Positions 16,951-25,679 are shown, counted from the stretch's first letter. The stretch is DNA of 64,000 nt from Candidatus Contubernalis alkalaceticus (GCF_022558445.1 NZ_CP054699.1:1134001-1198000); one strand, 5' to 3'. Notes: a model not told the origin generated them from the sequence alone. Translations and numbers: made by a program.

Positions 16951-17463
16951 TTGGAATCTTTTCAATTTATGGCAAAACCGGTGCAAATGGATGAAAATCT
17001 CCGTTACTATATTCCCTTTGATTATTGGGTAAAGCTTGAAGAGGAGAGAGATTTGATTACATTGGGATTAACTCCCACCGGTAATATAAAAGAAGGAGAA
17101 TACCGTTCAGTTGAATTTGCTTTAAAGGAAGGGGATGAAATAACCTGTGGTGAGGTAATTGCTGTAGCCATTACCGGAAAAATTAAATACCTGGACAGTA
17201 TGGTAGAGGGCAGAGTGGTGGCGGTGAACCGGGATTTAGAAAAAGACATAGACACTCTAAAGGATTTTTTTAAAGATGGCTGGTTGTTGAGTATTAATAT
17301 TTTAAATGCCAAGGAAGTTTATGAAGATATGGTGACATTGTCGGAATATAAAGAAATACTTAAGAAGTTTGAAGCAGGGGCAGTGCCTCCCGGAACTAAG
17401 GGTGGTACATCTCCAACCTGCAGGAGTGTTTATCAATCCATAAAAGAACAGAAGGAAAAGTAA
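16951..17463 (+). CDS. GcvH-like protein without a clear lipoylation lysine
   Basis: A 170-residue protein with the barrel-sandwich hybrid pattern of H proteins: EGDEITCGEVIAVAITG, EGRVVAVNRDLEKD and KDGWLLSINI match the corresponding GcvH strands. Where GcvH has its lipoyl lysine an ungapped alignment puts glycine 76; lysines 77 and 79 are one and three positions away. It may therefore be non-lipoylated, or lipoylated at a shifted lysine. The extra C-terminal tail ends with GGTSPTCRSVY. TTG start after AGAAGGAG. It directly follows lpdA. Function unknown. Confidence 0.65.
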   Translation: MESFQFMAKPVQMDENLRYYIPFDYWVKLEEERDLITLGLTPTGNIKEGEYRSVEFALKEGDEITCGEVIAVAITGKIKYLDSMVEGRVVAVNRDLEKDIDTLKDFFKDGWLLSINILNAKEVYEDMVTLSEYKEILKKFEAGAVPPGTKGGTSPTCRSVYQSIKEQKEK

Positions 17464-17505
17464 ATTATAATAAAATTTTTAAAAAAAATAGGAGGTTCAA
17501 AAAAA

Positions 17506-17886
17506 ATGGAAAATTATTTAGACAAAAGTTATTGGAGCAGTTTATTGAAGATGGGGCTTTCTCGATTTTTTATTCTAAGAGTTCTTTACAGCGGGCCCCT
17601 GCATTGTTACGCTATGGCAAAGCGTATTTCACAGATGACCCACGGTAGTTGTTCCCCGGCAGAGGGAGCATTGTATCCGGTATTAAGTGAATTCATGGAG
17701 GGGGGATATGTTACCTGCACAGTGAAAAAGGTGTCTGGACGTCAGCGAAAAGTGTATACCCTAACCAAAAAAGGTATCCAGGCATATGATGCTGCTATGG
17801 AGTCCTGGTATGAGATGACCCAGATTTTAGTGGGAACCACCGATCGACATGTCGTTAATGAAGCCAAAGCTGGTGAAATTAGATAG
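17506..17886 (+). CDS. PadR-family transcriptional regulator
   Basis: A 126-residue winged-helix protein. The pattern FFILRVLYSGPLHCYAMAKR, SPAEGALYPVLSEFMEGGYV and GRQRKVYTLTKKGIQAYD is the PadR DNA-binding domain. PadR proteins are usually repressors released by small molecules. Being inside the lipoyl/Sec cluster it is the best candidate for a local regulator; CSPAEG keeps a cysteine in the recognition region. The ATG lies 11 bases after AGGAGG. Confidence 0.88.
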   Translation: MENYLDKSYWSSLLKMGLSRFFILRVLYSGPLHCYAMAKRISQMTHGSCSPAEGALYPVLSEFMEGGYVTCTVKKVSGRQRKVYTLTKKGIQAYDAAMESWYEMTQILVGTTDRHVVNEAKAGEIR

Positions 17887-18011
17887 TTAGTTGATAGGTA
17901 ACATGTTATTTAATCTATTATTAAGTAGGAAACCCGTAATAGACACAATTACTAAAGGAATGTATAAATTTTTAAGTCAAATGAATTAATTAAAAAATGA
18001 GAGGTTTTATT

Positions 18012-18173
18012 ATGGATTTTTCCAAGAGGGAAGCGATTCTTAACTCCATAAAAAATAAATATGAGGCTCTCCAAGGGATGGATTCCTGGTCTAACTGAAT
18101 TAGCGGAGCCATCCCCGGTGGGGAGCAATTAAAGTTCCTTACAGAATGTATAATTATTTTTAATTTATTTTAA
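18012..18173 (+). CDS. Candidate small selenoprotein (53 aa)
   Basis: ATG 18012 follows GAGAGG by 8 bases. The frame runs 28 codons to UGA (18096-18098), context SWSN-U-ISGAIPGGEQLKFL, then 24 codons to TAA. A textbook hairpin TCCCC-GGT-GGGGA begins 13 bases after the UGA. The conserved-looking GAIPGGEQ after the UGA argues for translation through it. The last ten residues (ECIIIFNLF) look like AT-rich noncoding sequence, so this could also be the remnant of a longer gene. I do not recognise the family and found no cysteine paralogue in the window. Confidence 0.45.
18096..18124 (+). promoter_or_regulatory. Predicted SECIS element of the small candidate selenoprotein
   Basis: UGA at 18096, 13-base spacer, then a perfect stem TCCCC/GGGGA with loop GGT (18112-18124). 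Confidence 0.5.
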
Positions 18174-18296
18174 GAAAAACTATTATTAAAGAGGATATCT
18201 ATAATTACACATCGAAATATAATTATACATGCATTCTATTATATATAGTAATACATATAGAAAAAAATGCTGCAGTGATTGAGGAGGAAAAGTTAC

Positions 18297-18635
18297 GTGA
18301 CATCCAGGGTAAGGGTAATGGCCGGAGCATGTGGTTTTACTAGTGTAGTAAGAGTTTCCCGAGTGGATAAAAAGCACGTGAGTGTTAAGATAATTTCCGC
18401 TTGTAAAATGCTTCGTAAAATGAATGAAGATTTGGCACTCTTGGATTGGCGTAAAGATTTATTTTGTAATATTAGTAACTCTATCATTTACCGTTCAGCC
18501 AACAAGCATCTGATGCATACAGACTGTCCAGTGCCTTGTGCCATTGTAAAAGTTATACAAATTGAACTGGAAGGTATGGTTCCTACTAATGTATGTATGC
18601 AGTTTGAAAGAATAGGGAAAGAAGATGAAATGTAA
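18297..18635 (+). CDS. Small conserved-looking cysteine protein of unknown function
   Basis: A 112-residue protein, start GTG 18297, 8 bases after GAGGAGG (a longer frame from 18279 would contain its own ribosome site). Begins SRVRVMAGACGFTSVVRV and has cysteines at ISACKML, FCNIS, and MHTDCPVPC. The opening resembles small uncharacterised proteins (DUF6951-like; recollection, uncertain) found near corrinoid methyltransferases. The TDCPVPC motif could bind metal. No function can be assigned. Confidence 0.6.
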   Translation: MTSRVRVMAGACGFTSVVRVSRVDKKHVSVKIISACKMLRKMNEDLALLDWRKDLFCNISNSIIYRSANKHLMHTDCPVPCAIVKVIQIELEGMVPTNVCMQFERIGKEDEM

Positions 18636-18808
18636 TAAATAAGTTTATTGTATGTTAATGTTTAGTAGTAGAGAAACATTAGTTATATTTGAGAAGAATT
18701 AAGACAGATGTATCATTGCATTTGGTGCAAATATTTAGTAATAGAGAATATATTGTAAGCAAATTTTATAAAACCCCTTGCGATGTCATGGGAAGGAGGA
18801 TGACTAAG

Positions 18809-19528
18809 GTGGTTTCTAAGTTACTGGCAGTTTCTACAGATTTAATTGACAGTGATGCTTTTAAACTGCATGTTAAAAAGATGGGAGCCAGTGTGGTAGA
18901 TTTCGGTGATGTAAGTACCGGATTAGCAAGAGAGTTTTCTCACATGCCCAAAGCTATTTCTATGGGCATAAAGCACCCGCCCATAGAAAAGGATATAAAC
19001 AATGTGGATTTTTACCCTCATCTATATATATCTATAGATAAGCGTTTGCAGAAAATTCAGAAAAAAATTAGTAAAGCCCTCCGGCAGTCAGGGTGGAGAG
19101 CACTTCCTATACCTCCAGATTCTCACCGGGTTGATACCAGTTTTATTTCCAGGTTGTTTCCCCTTTTTCCCCATAAGACTGCTGCAACCTGTGCAGGATT
19201 GGGTTGGGTAGGGAAAAGCGGCCTTTTAATAAGCCGTGATTTTGGATCCCGCATGAGTTGGGCGACTATATTAACTGATGCTCCACTGGAAGTATCCCCT
19301 CAGCCAATTATAGCCAGCCAGTGTGGGGAATGCTGCAGGTGTGTGAATGCTTGTCCTGCCGGGGCAATTTCCGGGAAACACTGGAAACGTTTAGAGAGTT
19401 ATGAATCTATGATTGATACTGAAAAATGTTCAGCTTATCTCCAAAGGAACAATGAAAAATATGGGCAGTTTGTTTGTGGCATCTGCATTCTTGCATGTCC
19501 TCAGGGAATAAGTAAAGGAAACCATTAG
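18809..19528 (+). CDS. QueG-like double 4Fe-4S protein
   Basis: About 239 residues resembling the C-terminal part of epoxyqueuosine reductase and related iron-sulfur proteins: THKTAA-like PHKTAATCAGLGWVGKSGLL near residue 120 and two cluster motifs, CGECCRCVNACPAGAI and a late CGICILACPQG. The N-terminal half lacks a clear cobalamin-binding QueG signature. GTG 18809 is the likely start, 9 bases after GGAAGGAGG; upstream in-frame ATGs have no ribosome site. It may feed electrons to the neighbouring methyltransferases or reactivate a corrinoid (inference). Confidence 0.75.
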   Translation: MVSKLLAVSTDLIDSDAFKLHVKKMGASVVDFGDVSTGLAREFSHMPKAISMGIKHPPIEKDINNVDFYPHLYISIDKRLQKIQKKISKALRQSGWRALPIPPDSHRVDTSFISRLFPLFPHKTAATCAGLGWVGKSGLLISRDFGSRMSWATILTDAPLEVSPQPIIASQCGECCRCVNACPAGAISGKHWKRLESYESMIDTEKCSAYLQRNNEKYGQFVCGICILACPQGISKGNH

Positions 19529-19561
19529 GTAAATGCATAATTATATTTTGGGGGTATTTCA

Positions 19562-20614
19562 ATGTCAATAAAACTAATTCTGGATGCCTATCAGGGTAAA
19601 AAAGTGCATAAGGTGCCCTGGGTTCCTTATGCGGGGGTACACTGTGCATATTTAATAGAAGAGTCAGCGGAGGTATATCTACAAAATCCTGATTTAATGG
19701 TAAAAGGGGTTTTGCAGGCTGCTCAGCGTTATCAGGTTGACGGAATACCTTTGCTGTTTGATGTAAGCGTGGAAGCTATGTCTATGGGGTGTGAATATAA
19801 GTGGAACAGTGATAATGCTCCCACCATTCTCAGTCACCCTCTGGCGGAACAAAGCATAGAGGAGGCGGCTTTAAAAATTCCTACAGCTGAGGAGGGCCGC
19901 TGGCCGATATTAATAGAAGCAGGAAAACGAATTATGGAAGAGAAGGGAGACTGGGCTCTGCTGGGCCTTTGCTGCGGGCCTTTAACTCTAGCATCTCACC
20001 TTCGGGGGGTTAAGCTTTTTACGGATATGGTTAAAAATAAACCTCTAGCTAAAGAAATTATTACCTTTTGTGGTGAGGTCTGTGCCCACTCCGCAAGCAT
20101 TTATAGAGATATAGGCTGTGAAGTGATTGGTATCGTTGACCCTGTTGCTTCCCAGGTTAATCCGGTTATATTCAAGGAATTTGAAGTACCTGCCTGTCAG
20201 CCTGCCCTAGAGGTAATCAGGAGTGCTGGTCGTATTTCCAGCTTTTTAACTTGTGGCGATGCTTCTAAGGTGATGGAAGAAATCTGCCGGTTGGGGGTTG
20301 ATAGTTTTTCTTGTGATGAACAGGTCAGTCTTACCTACGCCCGGGACCTGGCGTTAAAATATGGACTGGGTTTTACCGGAAGTTTAAATGTGGCACAATC
20401 TCTTACCCTGGGATTAATGGACCCTGGTAAAGATACCTTGGTGAGTATGGCCGCTGGAGGCATGACTGGCTATATACTTGCACCTGGCTGCAACATGCCT
20501 TATCATGTACCGCCGGAGAATGTTTTGAAAGTTCTGGAAGCTAAAGAATGGTTTGAGAAGTTTTTTGCTAAATATCCTGACCATGTCCCTCCTGGATATT
20601 TGACTTTGAAATAA
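19562..20614 (+). CDS. UroD-family methyltransferase (Cys paralogue of the Sec enzyme)
   Basis: A 350-residue close paralogue of the protein at 13034, sharing KVPWVPYAGVHCAYLIE, CGPLTLASHLRGVK and IVDPVASQ. At the selenocysteine position it has C310 (LAPGCNMPY). The zinc H-x-C motif is LTC, also without histidine. The presence of Sec and Cys versions in one cluster suggests either different substrates or expression under different selenium supply. The ATG follows GGGGGTATTTCA. Confidence 0.88.
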   Translation: MSIKLILDAYQGKKVHKVPWVPYAGVHCAYLIEESAEVYLQNPDLMVKGVLQAAQRYQVDGIPLLFDVSVEAMSMGCEYKWNSDNAPTILSHPLAEQSIEEAALKIPTAEEGRWPILIEAGKRIMEEKGDWALLGLCCGPLTLASHLRGVKLFTDMVKNKPLAKEIITFCGEVCAHSASIYRDIGCEVIGIVDPVASQVNPVIFKEFEVPACQPALEVIRSAGRISSFLTCGDASKVMEEICRLGVDSFSCDEQVSLTYARDLALKYGLGFTGSLNVAQSLTLGLMDPGKDTLVSMAAGGMTGYILAPGCNMPYHVPPENVLKVLEAKEWFEKFFAKYPDHVPPGYLTLK

Positions 20615-20661
20615 ATCCTTTAAGGTAATATGCAGTATCTCATGCAACTGGGGGAATATTT

Positions 20662-21513
20662 ATGAAGCATGTCTTTGATTTCTATGGTGAGTTTATAGGA
20701 ACTTTTATTCTGGTTTTCTTTGGTTGTGGAGCAGTGGCGGTAACAGTGCTTTTTTCTTCTCATGTAGGGCTTTTTCAATTAGCATCAATCTGGGGCCTGG
20801 CTGTAACACTGGCAATTTATGCTACTAGAAATCTTTCTTGTGCTCACCTTAATCCAGCAGTGAGCCTGGCTATGGTTTTGGGTGGGAGAATGTCTGCTTC
20901 TAAATTGATCAGGTATATGCTAGCCCAGTTTACAGGAGCTATTTTTGCGGCTTTTGCTTTGTATATTATATTTTCCAGTTCCATCACATATTTTGAACAG
21001 GTACATGGTATTGTTAGAGGAGAGCCCGGTTCTGTGGCAACGGCTGTGATTTTCAGCCAATATTATCCAAGCCCCTCTGCAGGCCAATTCTTACAAATAA
21101 CCATGTTAAACGCTTTTTTAGTGGAGGCATTAGGCACATTTATTTTGGTGTTCATGATTTTTGCCCTTACTGATGGTTGTAATATCGGTAGGCCCGATGA
21201 TAAACTGGCCCCTGTTTTTATAGGTTTAACTTTAACAATGATTATTTCTATACTGGCACCTTTGACTATGGCGGGGTTAAATCCGGCCAGAGATTTGTCT
21301 CCAAGGTTATTTGCTTATTTAGCTGGTTGGGGTAATGCTGCTTTTCCCGAACCTGCCTACGGAATTATTATTGTTTATGTCTTAGGTCCAATTATTGGTG
21401 CAGTTGCTTCTGCCTTCTTCTTTTCAAAATTGATCCAACCGGCCATGACTCAGAAAAATCTGGAAGTAAGCTGTTCTTGCGGATCAAGGGAAGAAATAAT
21501 GAAAAATCCCTAA
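20662..21513 (+). CDS. glpF: MIP-family channel, glycerol facilitator type
   Basis: A 283-residue membrane protein with about six transmembrane segments and both MIP motifs: AHLNPAVSLAM near residue 66 and GLNPARDLSPR near 212. The aspartate after the second NPA is typical of aquaglyceroporins. It could conduct glycerol or another small neutral compound. No glycerol kinase or dehydrogenase is nearby; the position at the end of the methyltransferase cluster makes uptake of a small methylated substrate conceivable. A C-terminal tail SCSCGSREE is unusual. Confidence 0.88.
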   Translation: MKHVFDFYGEFIGTFILVFFGCGAVAVTVLFSSHVGLFQLASIWGLAVTLAIYATRNLSCAHLNPAVSLAMVLGGRMSASKLIRYMLAQFTGAIFAAFALYIIFSSSITYFEQVHGIVRGEPGSVATAVIFSQYYPSPSAGQFLQITMLNAFLVEALGTFILVFMIFALTDGCNIGRPDDKLAPVFIGLTLTMIISILAPLTMAGLNPARDLSPRLFAYLAGWGNAAFPEPAYGIIIVYVLGPIIGAVASAFFFSKLIQPAMTQKNLEVSCSCGSREEIMKNP

Positions 21514-21626
21514 GATAATAAAAACTACTTTCTTGAAAAAAGCTGTAACAATTATGTAACCTTGGGAATTTGTTTTTGTAGTTTTAATTTAAAGCGTAAA
21601 TGAAGATGTGAAAAATTTTGTCCACA

Positions 21627-21650
21627 ACCACAGAGCACTGTGGTGTTTTT
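21627..21650 (+). terminator. Terminator after the channel gene
   Basis: ACCACAG-AGCA-CTGTGGT followed by GTTTTTG. A second, imperfect hairpin (ATAAGACAGG with CCTTGTCTTAT) lies at about 21683-21711. The rest of the 327-base gap 21514-21840 shows nothing else. Confidence 0.65.
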
Positions 21651-21840
21651 GATTTTAATAATTAGTTTTAAGGGCAAAGGGATAAGACAGGAGAGCCTAC
21701 CTTGTCTTATTGGTTTTATATGTATAAAAAACCTAAGGCCTTTAGTAAAGGGCTATTGCAATTTGTGTAAAAATTTGATACATATAGATGTGTAAATAGT
21801 TGAAAAAAACTTAACGCTTAACGAAAGGATGTTTTTTTAT

Positions 21841-22215
21841 ATGGATTTTTATTTTAGAGATAGTATGCACCGAAAATTTTTTGGAGATTTTTTAAAGGTT
21901 TTAAATTTGGAAAGTACAGAGAAAAAATTATTTTCTGCTCTGTACCTGATCTGTGGAAGCAGAGAATTTGAATTATTAGGTCGATATATTGATACCGGTA
22001 GAAGGATTATTCATTTGGAAATCTTTATCGATTCAGAAGAATTTTTAAATATGGATTATCCGGATCAGGAGTTATCACGTCTAGCCGGGGCCCTTTATGC
22101 TGGGTTGGAATGTGATGTTAATGATTGTTTTAGTCAGTTTAAAGGCCCTGAATTAAAAATTGCCCTTACTGCACTTGAGCTGAGATATCAAAAGGAAAAT
22201 ACAATAACTGACTGA
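21841..22215 (+). CDS. Hypothetical protein (124 aa)
   Basis: A 124-residue protein I do not recognise. It begins MDFYFRDSMHRKFFGDFL and contains LYLICGSREFELLGRYIDT and LAGALYAGLECDVNDCFSQF. It has no signal peptide or membrane segment and is acidic. ATG 21841 is preferred because AAAGGATG at 21824 serves as ribosome site. It lies 10 bases before the ABC-F gene and is probably cotranscribed with it. Confidence 0.6.
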   Translation: MDFYFRDSMHRKFFGDFLKVLNLESTEKKLFSALYLICGSREFELLGRYIDTGRRIIHLEIFIDSEEFLNMDYPDQELSRLAGALYAGLECDVNDCFSQFKGPELKIALTALELRYQKENTITD

Positions 22216-22225
22216 AAGGATAGAC

Positions 22226-24166
22226 ATGGCAGCACTAAATATTTGCGGTATAACAAAATATTATGGAAGCAGCCTGGTTATAAAGGATATTAATCTGGAA
22301 ATCAGTGAAAATGAAAAAGTGGGGTTGATTGGCCCAAACGGTGCCGGGAAAACTACTTTGTTCAAAATAATTACCGGTGAAGAAGAACACGATGAAGGAT
22401 ATTATGTTTATGGTAAGGATATCTCTGTAGGCTATTTAAGGCAGACCAATGAGCTTACCCAGAAAATCACTCTTTATGAACAATTAAAGAGTTCCTTAAA
22501 ACACCTTTACTGTCTTAAGGAAGAGTTGGTTCAGCTGGAACAAGAGATGCAGCGGGAGGAGATAAAGAATAACCCGCAGTCATTGGACAGAGTTATGGAA
22601 CGTTATTCACGTCAAGTAAATATTTTTGAAAATCAGGGCGGGTATACCATGGAGAATCGGATCCGGCAGGTGGCCAGTGGACTGGGGTTCACTCCGGAGG
22701 ATCTAGAAAGACCGGTAATAAGTTTTAGCGGTGGAGAAAAAACTTCTCTTTATTTGGCATCACTGCTTTTAGAACGTCACGACCTGCTTTTATTGGATGA
22801 ACCTACCAACTATCTGGATTCCAGGGCTATGGAGTGGTTGGAGGATTACTTAAAAAGTTGGCCGGGAGCTCTTCTGGTAATTTCTCATGATCGTTATTTT
22901 TTGGACCGTGTGGTAAACCATATAGCAGCTTTAGAAAGCCGCTCTTTAAAAAGGTACAAGGGAAATTACTCAGAATACAAAAAACAATATGAGGTAGAAG
23001 GCCTCAGCCTGCAGAGAACATTAAAAAAACAACACTCTTTGATAAAGAAGGAAGAAGCCTTAATCAGAACCTCTGGTGCAGGGGAGAGGGACAAACGTCA
23101 GGCCAGGAGCCGGGAGAAGAGATTGCAAAGGTTAGAAAAAGTGGATCAGGGGCCTCGGGAAAAGAGTATATCTCTATCATTTGAATTTAGCGGTCGGGCA
23201 GGTCAGGAAGTGGTAGTTTTTCAAGAGGTGGCAAAGGTTTTTGATGGGACAGCACTATTTAAAGGAGCTTCGTTTACTTTAAAATGGGGGGATAAGGCAG
23301 CCTTGATTGGACCTAACGGTTCCGGGAAAACTACTCTTTTAAAGATGATTACCGGAACCCTGGAGCCTTCACGGGGGCAGGTAAAGATTGGGCCCAGCGT
23401 AAAGATATCTTATTTTGACCAGGAACAGGCACAGCTGAATCCGGCAAAAACCCTTTTAGAGGATATTATGGATTATTACGATTCTTTTACATTAACCGAA
23501 GCCAGGAGTTATTTAGGCAGGTATCTTTTTAAAGGGGATGAAGTTTTTAAAAAAATCGGGGATTTAAGTGGAGGAGAGAAAAGCAGGCTGGTTTTAGCCA
23601 GAACAGCCCTTTCTCAGGGGAACTTTCTTATACTGGATGAACCCACCAACCACCTGGACATAAAAGGTATGACCGAATTGGAGCAGGCTCTCACTCTATA
23701 TCAGGGCACTCTGTTGGTGGTTTCTCATGATAGATATTTTATTGACGGCCTGGCGGATAAGATTTTAGAAATTGAAAATGGAAAGGTAGGCCTTTATCCT
23801 TTCGGTTACCAGGAGTATCTGGAACATAAGAGCAGAGTAAAGGAAGCAAATAAAGTTTCCGGCAGCAAGAAAAGTGAAACTAATCGGGAGGCCCGTCTTC
23901 GGGAAAGGGAACAGCGGGAGGAAATGCTGGCCCGCCGTCGAGAAAAAAGGGCACTGGAATCAAGAATAAATGAACTGGAGGATATTATTGAGGCTGCAGA
24001 AAATCGAGCTCTGCAGTTGGAAGAAAAAATGGCCGATCCTGATATTTATGATAATTTTGATGAAGTAAGAAAAGTTAACGAAGAACACCGCCGCCTGAAG
24101 GAAAAACTGGAGAACTACTATCACCAGTGGGAAAAAATAACTGTTATGATAGAAAAGAATCCTTGA
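22226..24166 (+). CDS. ABC-F family ATPase (Uup/YfmR-like)
   Basis: A 646-residue soluble protein with two ABC domains and no membrane segments. Walker A motifs GPNGAGKTT (~35) and GPNGSGKTT (~370), signature SFSGGEKTS and DLSGGEKSR, Walker B LLLLDEPTN and FLILDEPTN, a charged linker between the domains, and a C-terminal coiled coil (~540-640) rich in E/R. ABC-F proteins act on the ribosome, resolving stalled translation or protecting from antibiotics. The C-terminal coiled coil points to the Uup/YfmR side rather than a resistance factor. Confidence 0.9.
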   Translation: MAALNICGITKYYGSSLVIKDINLEISENEKVGLIGPNGAGKTTLFKIITGEEEHDEGYYVYGKDISVGYLRQTNELTQKITLYEQLKSSLKHLYCLKEELVQLEQEMQREEIKNNPQSLDRVMERYSRQVNIFENQGGYTMENRIRQVASGLGFTPEDLERPVISFSGGEKTSLYLASLLLERHDLLLLDEPTNYLDSRAMEWLEDYLKSWPGALLVISHDRYFLDRVVNHIAALESRSLKRYKGNYSEYKKQYEVEGLSLQRTLKKQHSLIKKEEALIRTSGAGERDKRQARSREKRLQRLEKVDQGPREKSISLSFEFSGRAGQEVVVFQEVAKVFDGTALFKGASFTLKWGDKAALIGPNGSGKTTLLKMITGTLEPSRGQVKIGPSVKISYFDQEQAQLNPAKTLLEDIMDYYDSFTLTEARSYLGRYLFKGDEVFKKIGDLSGGEKSRLVLARTALSQGNFLILDEPTNHLDIKGMTELEQALTLYQGTLLVVSHDRYFIDGLADKILEIENGKVGLYPFGYQEYLEHKSRVKEANKVSGSKKSETNREARLREREQREEMLARRREKRALESRINELEDIIEAAENRALQLEEKMADPDIYDNFDEVRKVNEEHRRLKEKLENYYHQWEKITVMIEKNP

Positions 24167-24232
24167 AAAATAACCTTTAAGATATTATAGTAATATTAGA
24201 ATTACTGTAATATTACGGGAGAGGTGGCAAAA

Positions 24233-24667
24233 ATGAGATTATTTCTGTATGTTTTGTTAATAATATTACTGATTTTTCCCTTAAGCGGGTGCGGGAAAGA
24301 TAACGGTGAGGAATTGGATTATTCCCTGGTTGACGTAGAAGGGGAAGAGTCGGAACAGTCTCCGGAGGGAAACGAAGTTGATTTAGATTCCGAGGAACTT
24401 ACATTGAATGACCTGTTTGATCCAGTTTACATTACAGTTACGGGATCATCGGTTTATTTAAGGGAAGGTCCGGGCACCAGTTTTGATGTGGTGGGGTCTA
24501 CTCAGAACGGGGATCAGTTGGAAGTAGTTTTTTTTATGGAACACTGGATTAGTATCAAAACCCAGGATGGACAGGAAGGTTTTATCGCAGGTTGGCTGAC
24601 TGATGCCCAACTGCCGCAGCCTGACAGTGAGAGTTTACTGGAAGAAAAGCTGGAGGTAGTGCCGTAA
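24233..24667 (+). CDS. SH3-domain lipoprotein
   Basis: A ~144-residue lipoprotein. The signal peptide LFLYVLLIILLIFPLSGC ends in the lipobox LSGC, with the cysteine becoming the lipid anchor. An acidic linker leads to a bacterial SH3 domain: VYLREGPGTSFDVVGS and GFIAGWL. Such domains bind peptidoglycan or cell-wall ligands. ATG 24233 is chosen over GTG 24224, which lies within the GGGAGAGGTGG ribosome site. A terminator follows. Confidence 0.82.
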   Translation: MRLFLYVLLIILLIFPLSGCGKDNGEELDYSLVDVEGEESEQSPEGNEVDLDSEELTLNDLFDPVYITVTGSSVYLREGPGTSFDVVGSTQNGDQLEVVFFMEHWISIKTQDGQEGFIAGWLTDAQLPQPDSESLLEEKLEVVP

Positions 24668-24697
24668 GAGTTTTAAAAGATAAATAATATGAAGCTG

Positions 24698-24740
24698 CCC
24701 CGGTATTTTTTGTCTTACGCTTAAAAACCTGGGGTTTTTT
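24698..24740 (+). terminator. Rho-independent terminator
   Basis: CCCCGGT pairs with ACC(T)GGGG with one bulged base across a 22-base loop, followed by six T. It ends the lipoprotein transcript. Confidence 0.6.
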
Positions 24741-24824
24741 ATCTTTATCTTTAGGGAAGGAATTAATTAAGATTTGTCTAAATAACTAAGGTATGAAGTA
24801 TAATTCAAGGAGTGTAGATGTGTC

Positions 24825-25667
24825 TTGAGACAGATTAATGTAGAAATAATTACCCAACATATTGCAGATATGTGCTGTGAGGTAAACTTTAACCTGGGGA
24901 AGGATGTACTTAGTGGCCTTAAAGAAGCATTTCATCAGGAGCATTCACCGGTGGGGAGAGAAGTTCTTCACCAGCTTATAGAGAATACAGATATTTCTTT
25001 CAGGGAAAAAATCCCTTTGTGTCAGGACACCGGTTTTGCAGTAGTATTTTTAGAAGTTGGACAGGAAGTGGTTGTGGTGGGAGGCGACCTGGAGGAAGCG
25101 ATTAATGAAGGAGTCCGGGAAGGTTACCAACGCTATTATTTAAGGAAATCTATAGTTAAGGATCCTTTACGGAGGGAAAATACAGAAGATAATACTCCAG
25201 CAGTGATACATTATGACATTGTTCCGGGAGATACTTTTAAGATCACCTTTGTATCCAAGGGTGGGGGAAGTGAAAATATGAGCAGAGTAAAAATGCTTAA
25301 ACCGGCTGAAGGGGAGAGGGGAATTATAGACTTTGTACTGGAAACTGTAAATACTGCCGGGGCCAATGCCTGTCCTCCTATAGTGGTAGGAGTAGGAATC
25401 GGAGGCACTTTTGAAACCTGTACACTTCTGGCAAAAAAGGCTCTCTTGAGACCCCTCAACCAACCAAACAAGGATAAATATTATGCTGATTTAGAAGGGC
25501 GAATTTTGGAGGATGTCAACCATTTGGGCATCGGCCCTCAGGGTTTTGGAGGGAGTATTACTGCATTGGCAGTGCACATCGAGTTTGCGCCTACCCATAT
25601 CGCCTGTCTTCCGGCAGCAGTTAATCTAAACTGTCATGCTTCAAGGCATCTACAGAGAATTTTATAA
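24825..25667 (+). CDS. Fumarate hydratase class I, alpha subunit
   Basis: A 280-residue iron-sulfur hydro-lyase subunit (FumA N-terminal / TtdA family). Markers are IPLCQDTGFAVVFL with a cluster cysteine, SKGGGSENMSR, and ACPPIVVGVGIGGTFE. It catalyses fumarate/malate interconversion together with the next gene; L-tartrate dehydratase is the alternative family member. TTG start at 24825. With citrate synthase (46879) and isocitrate dehydrogenase (37553) it indicates at least a partial citric acid cycle. Confidence 0.88.
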   Translation: MRQINVEIITQHIADMCCEVNFNLGKDVLSGLKEAFHQEHSPVGREVLHQLIENTDISFREKIPLCQDTGFAVVFLEVGQEVVVVGGDLEEAINEGVREGYQRYYLRKSIVKDPLRRENTEDNTPAVIHYDIVPGDTFKITFVSKGGGSENMSRVKMLKPAEGERGIIDFVLETVNTAGANACPPIVVGVGIGGTFETCTLLAKKALLRPLNQPNKDKYYADLEGRILEDVNHLGIGPQGFGGSITALAVHIEFAPTHIACLPAAVNLNCHASRHLQRIL

Positions 25668-25679
25668 TGGGGTGATATA

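Noticed and set aside
22226-24166. Antibiotic-resistance ABC-F protein
   Set aside because: The long C-terminal coiled coil and housekeeping surroundings fit the Uup/YfmR-like group better.
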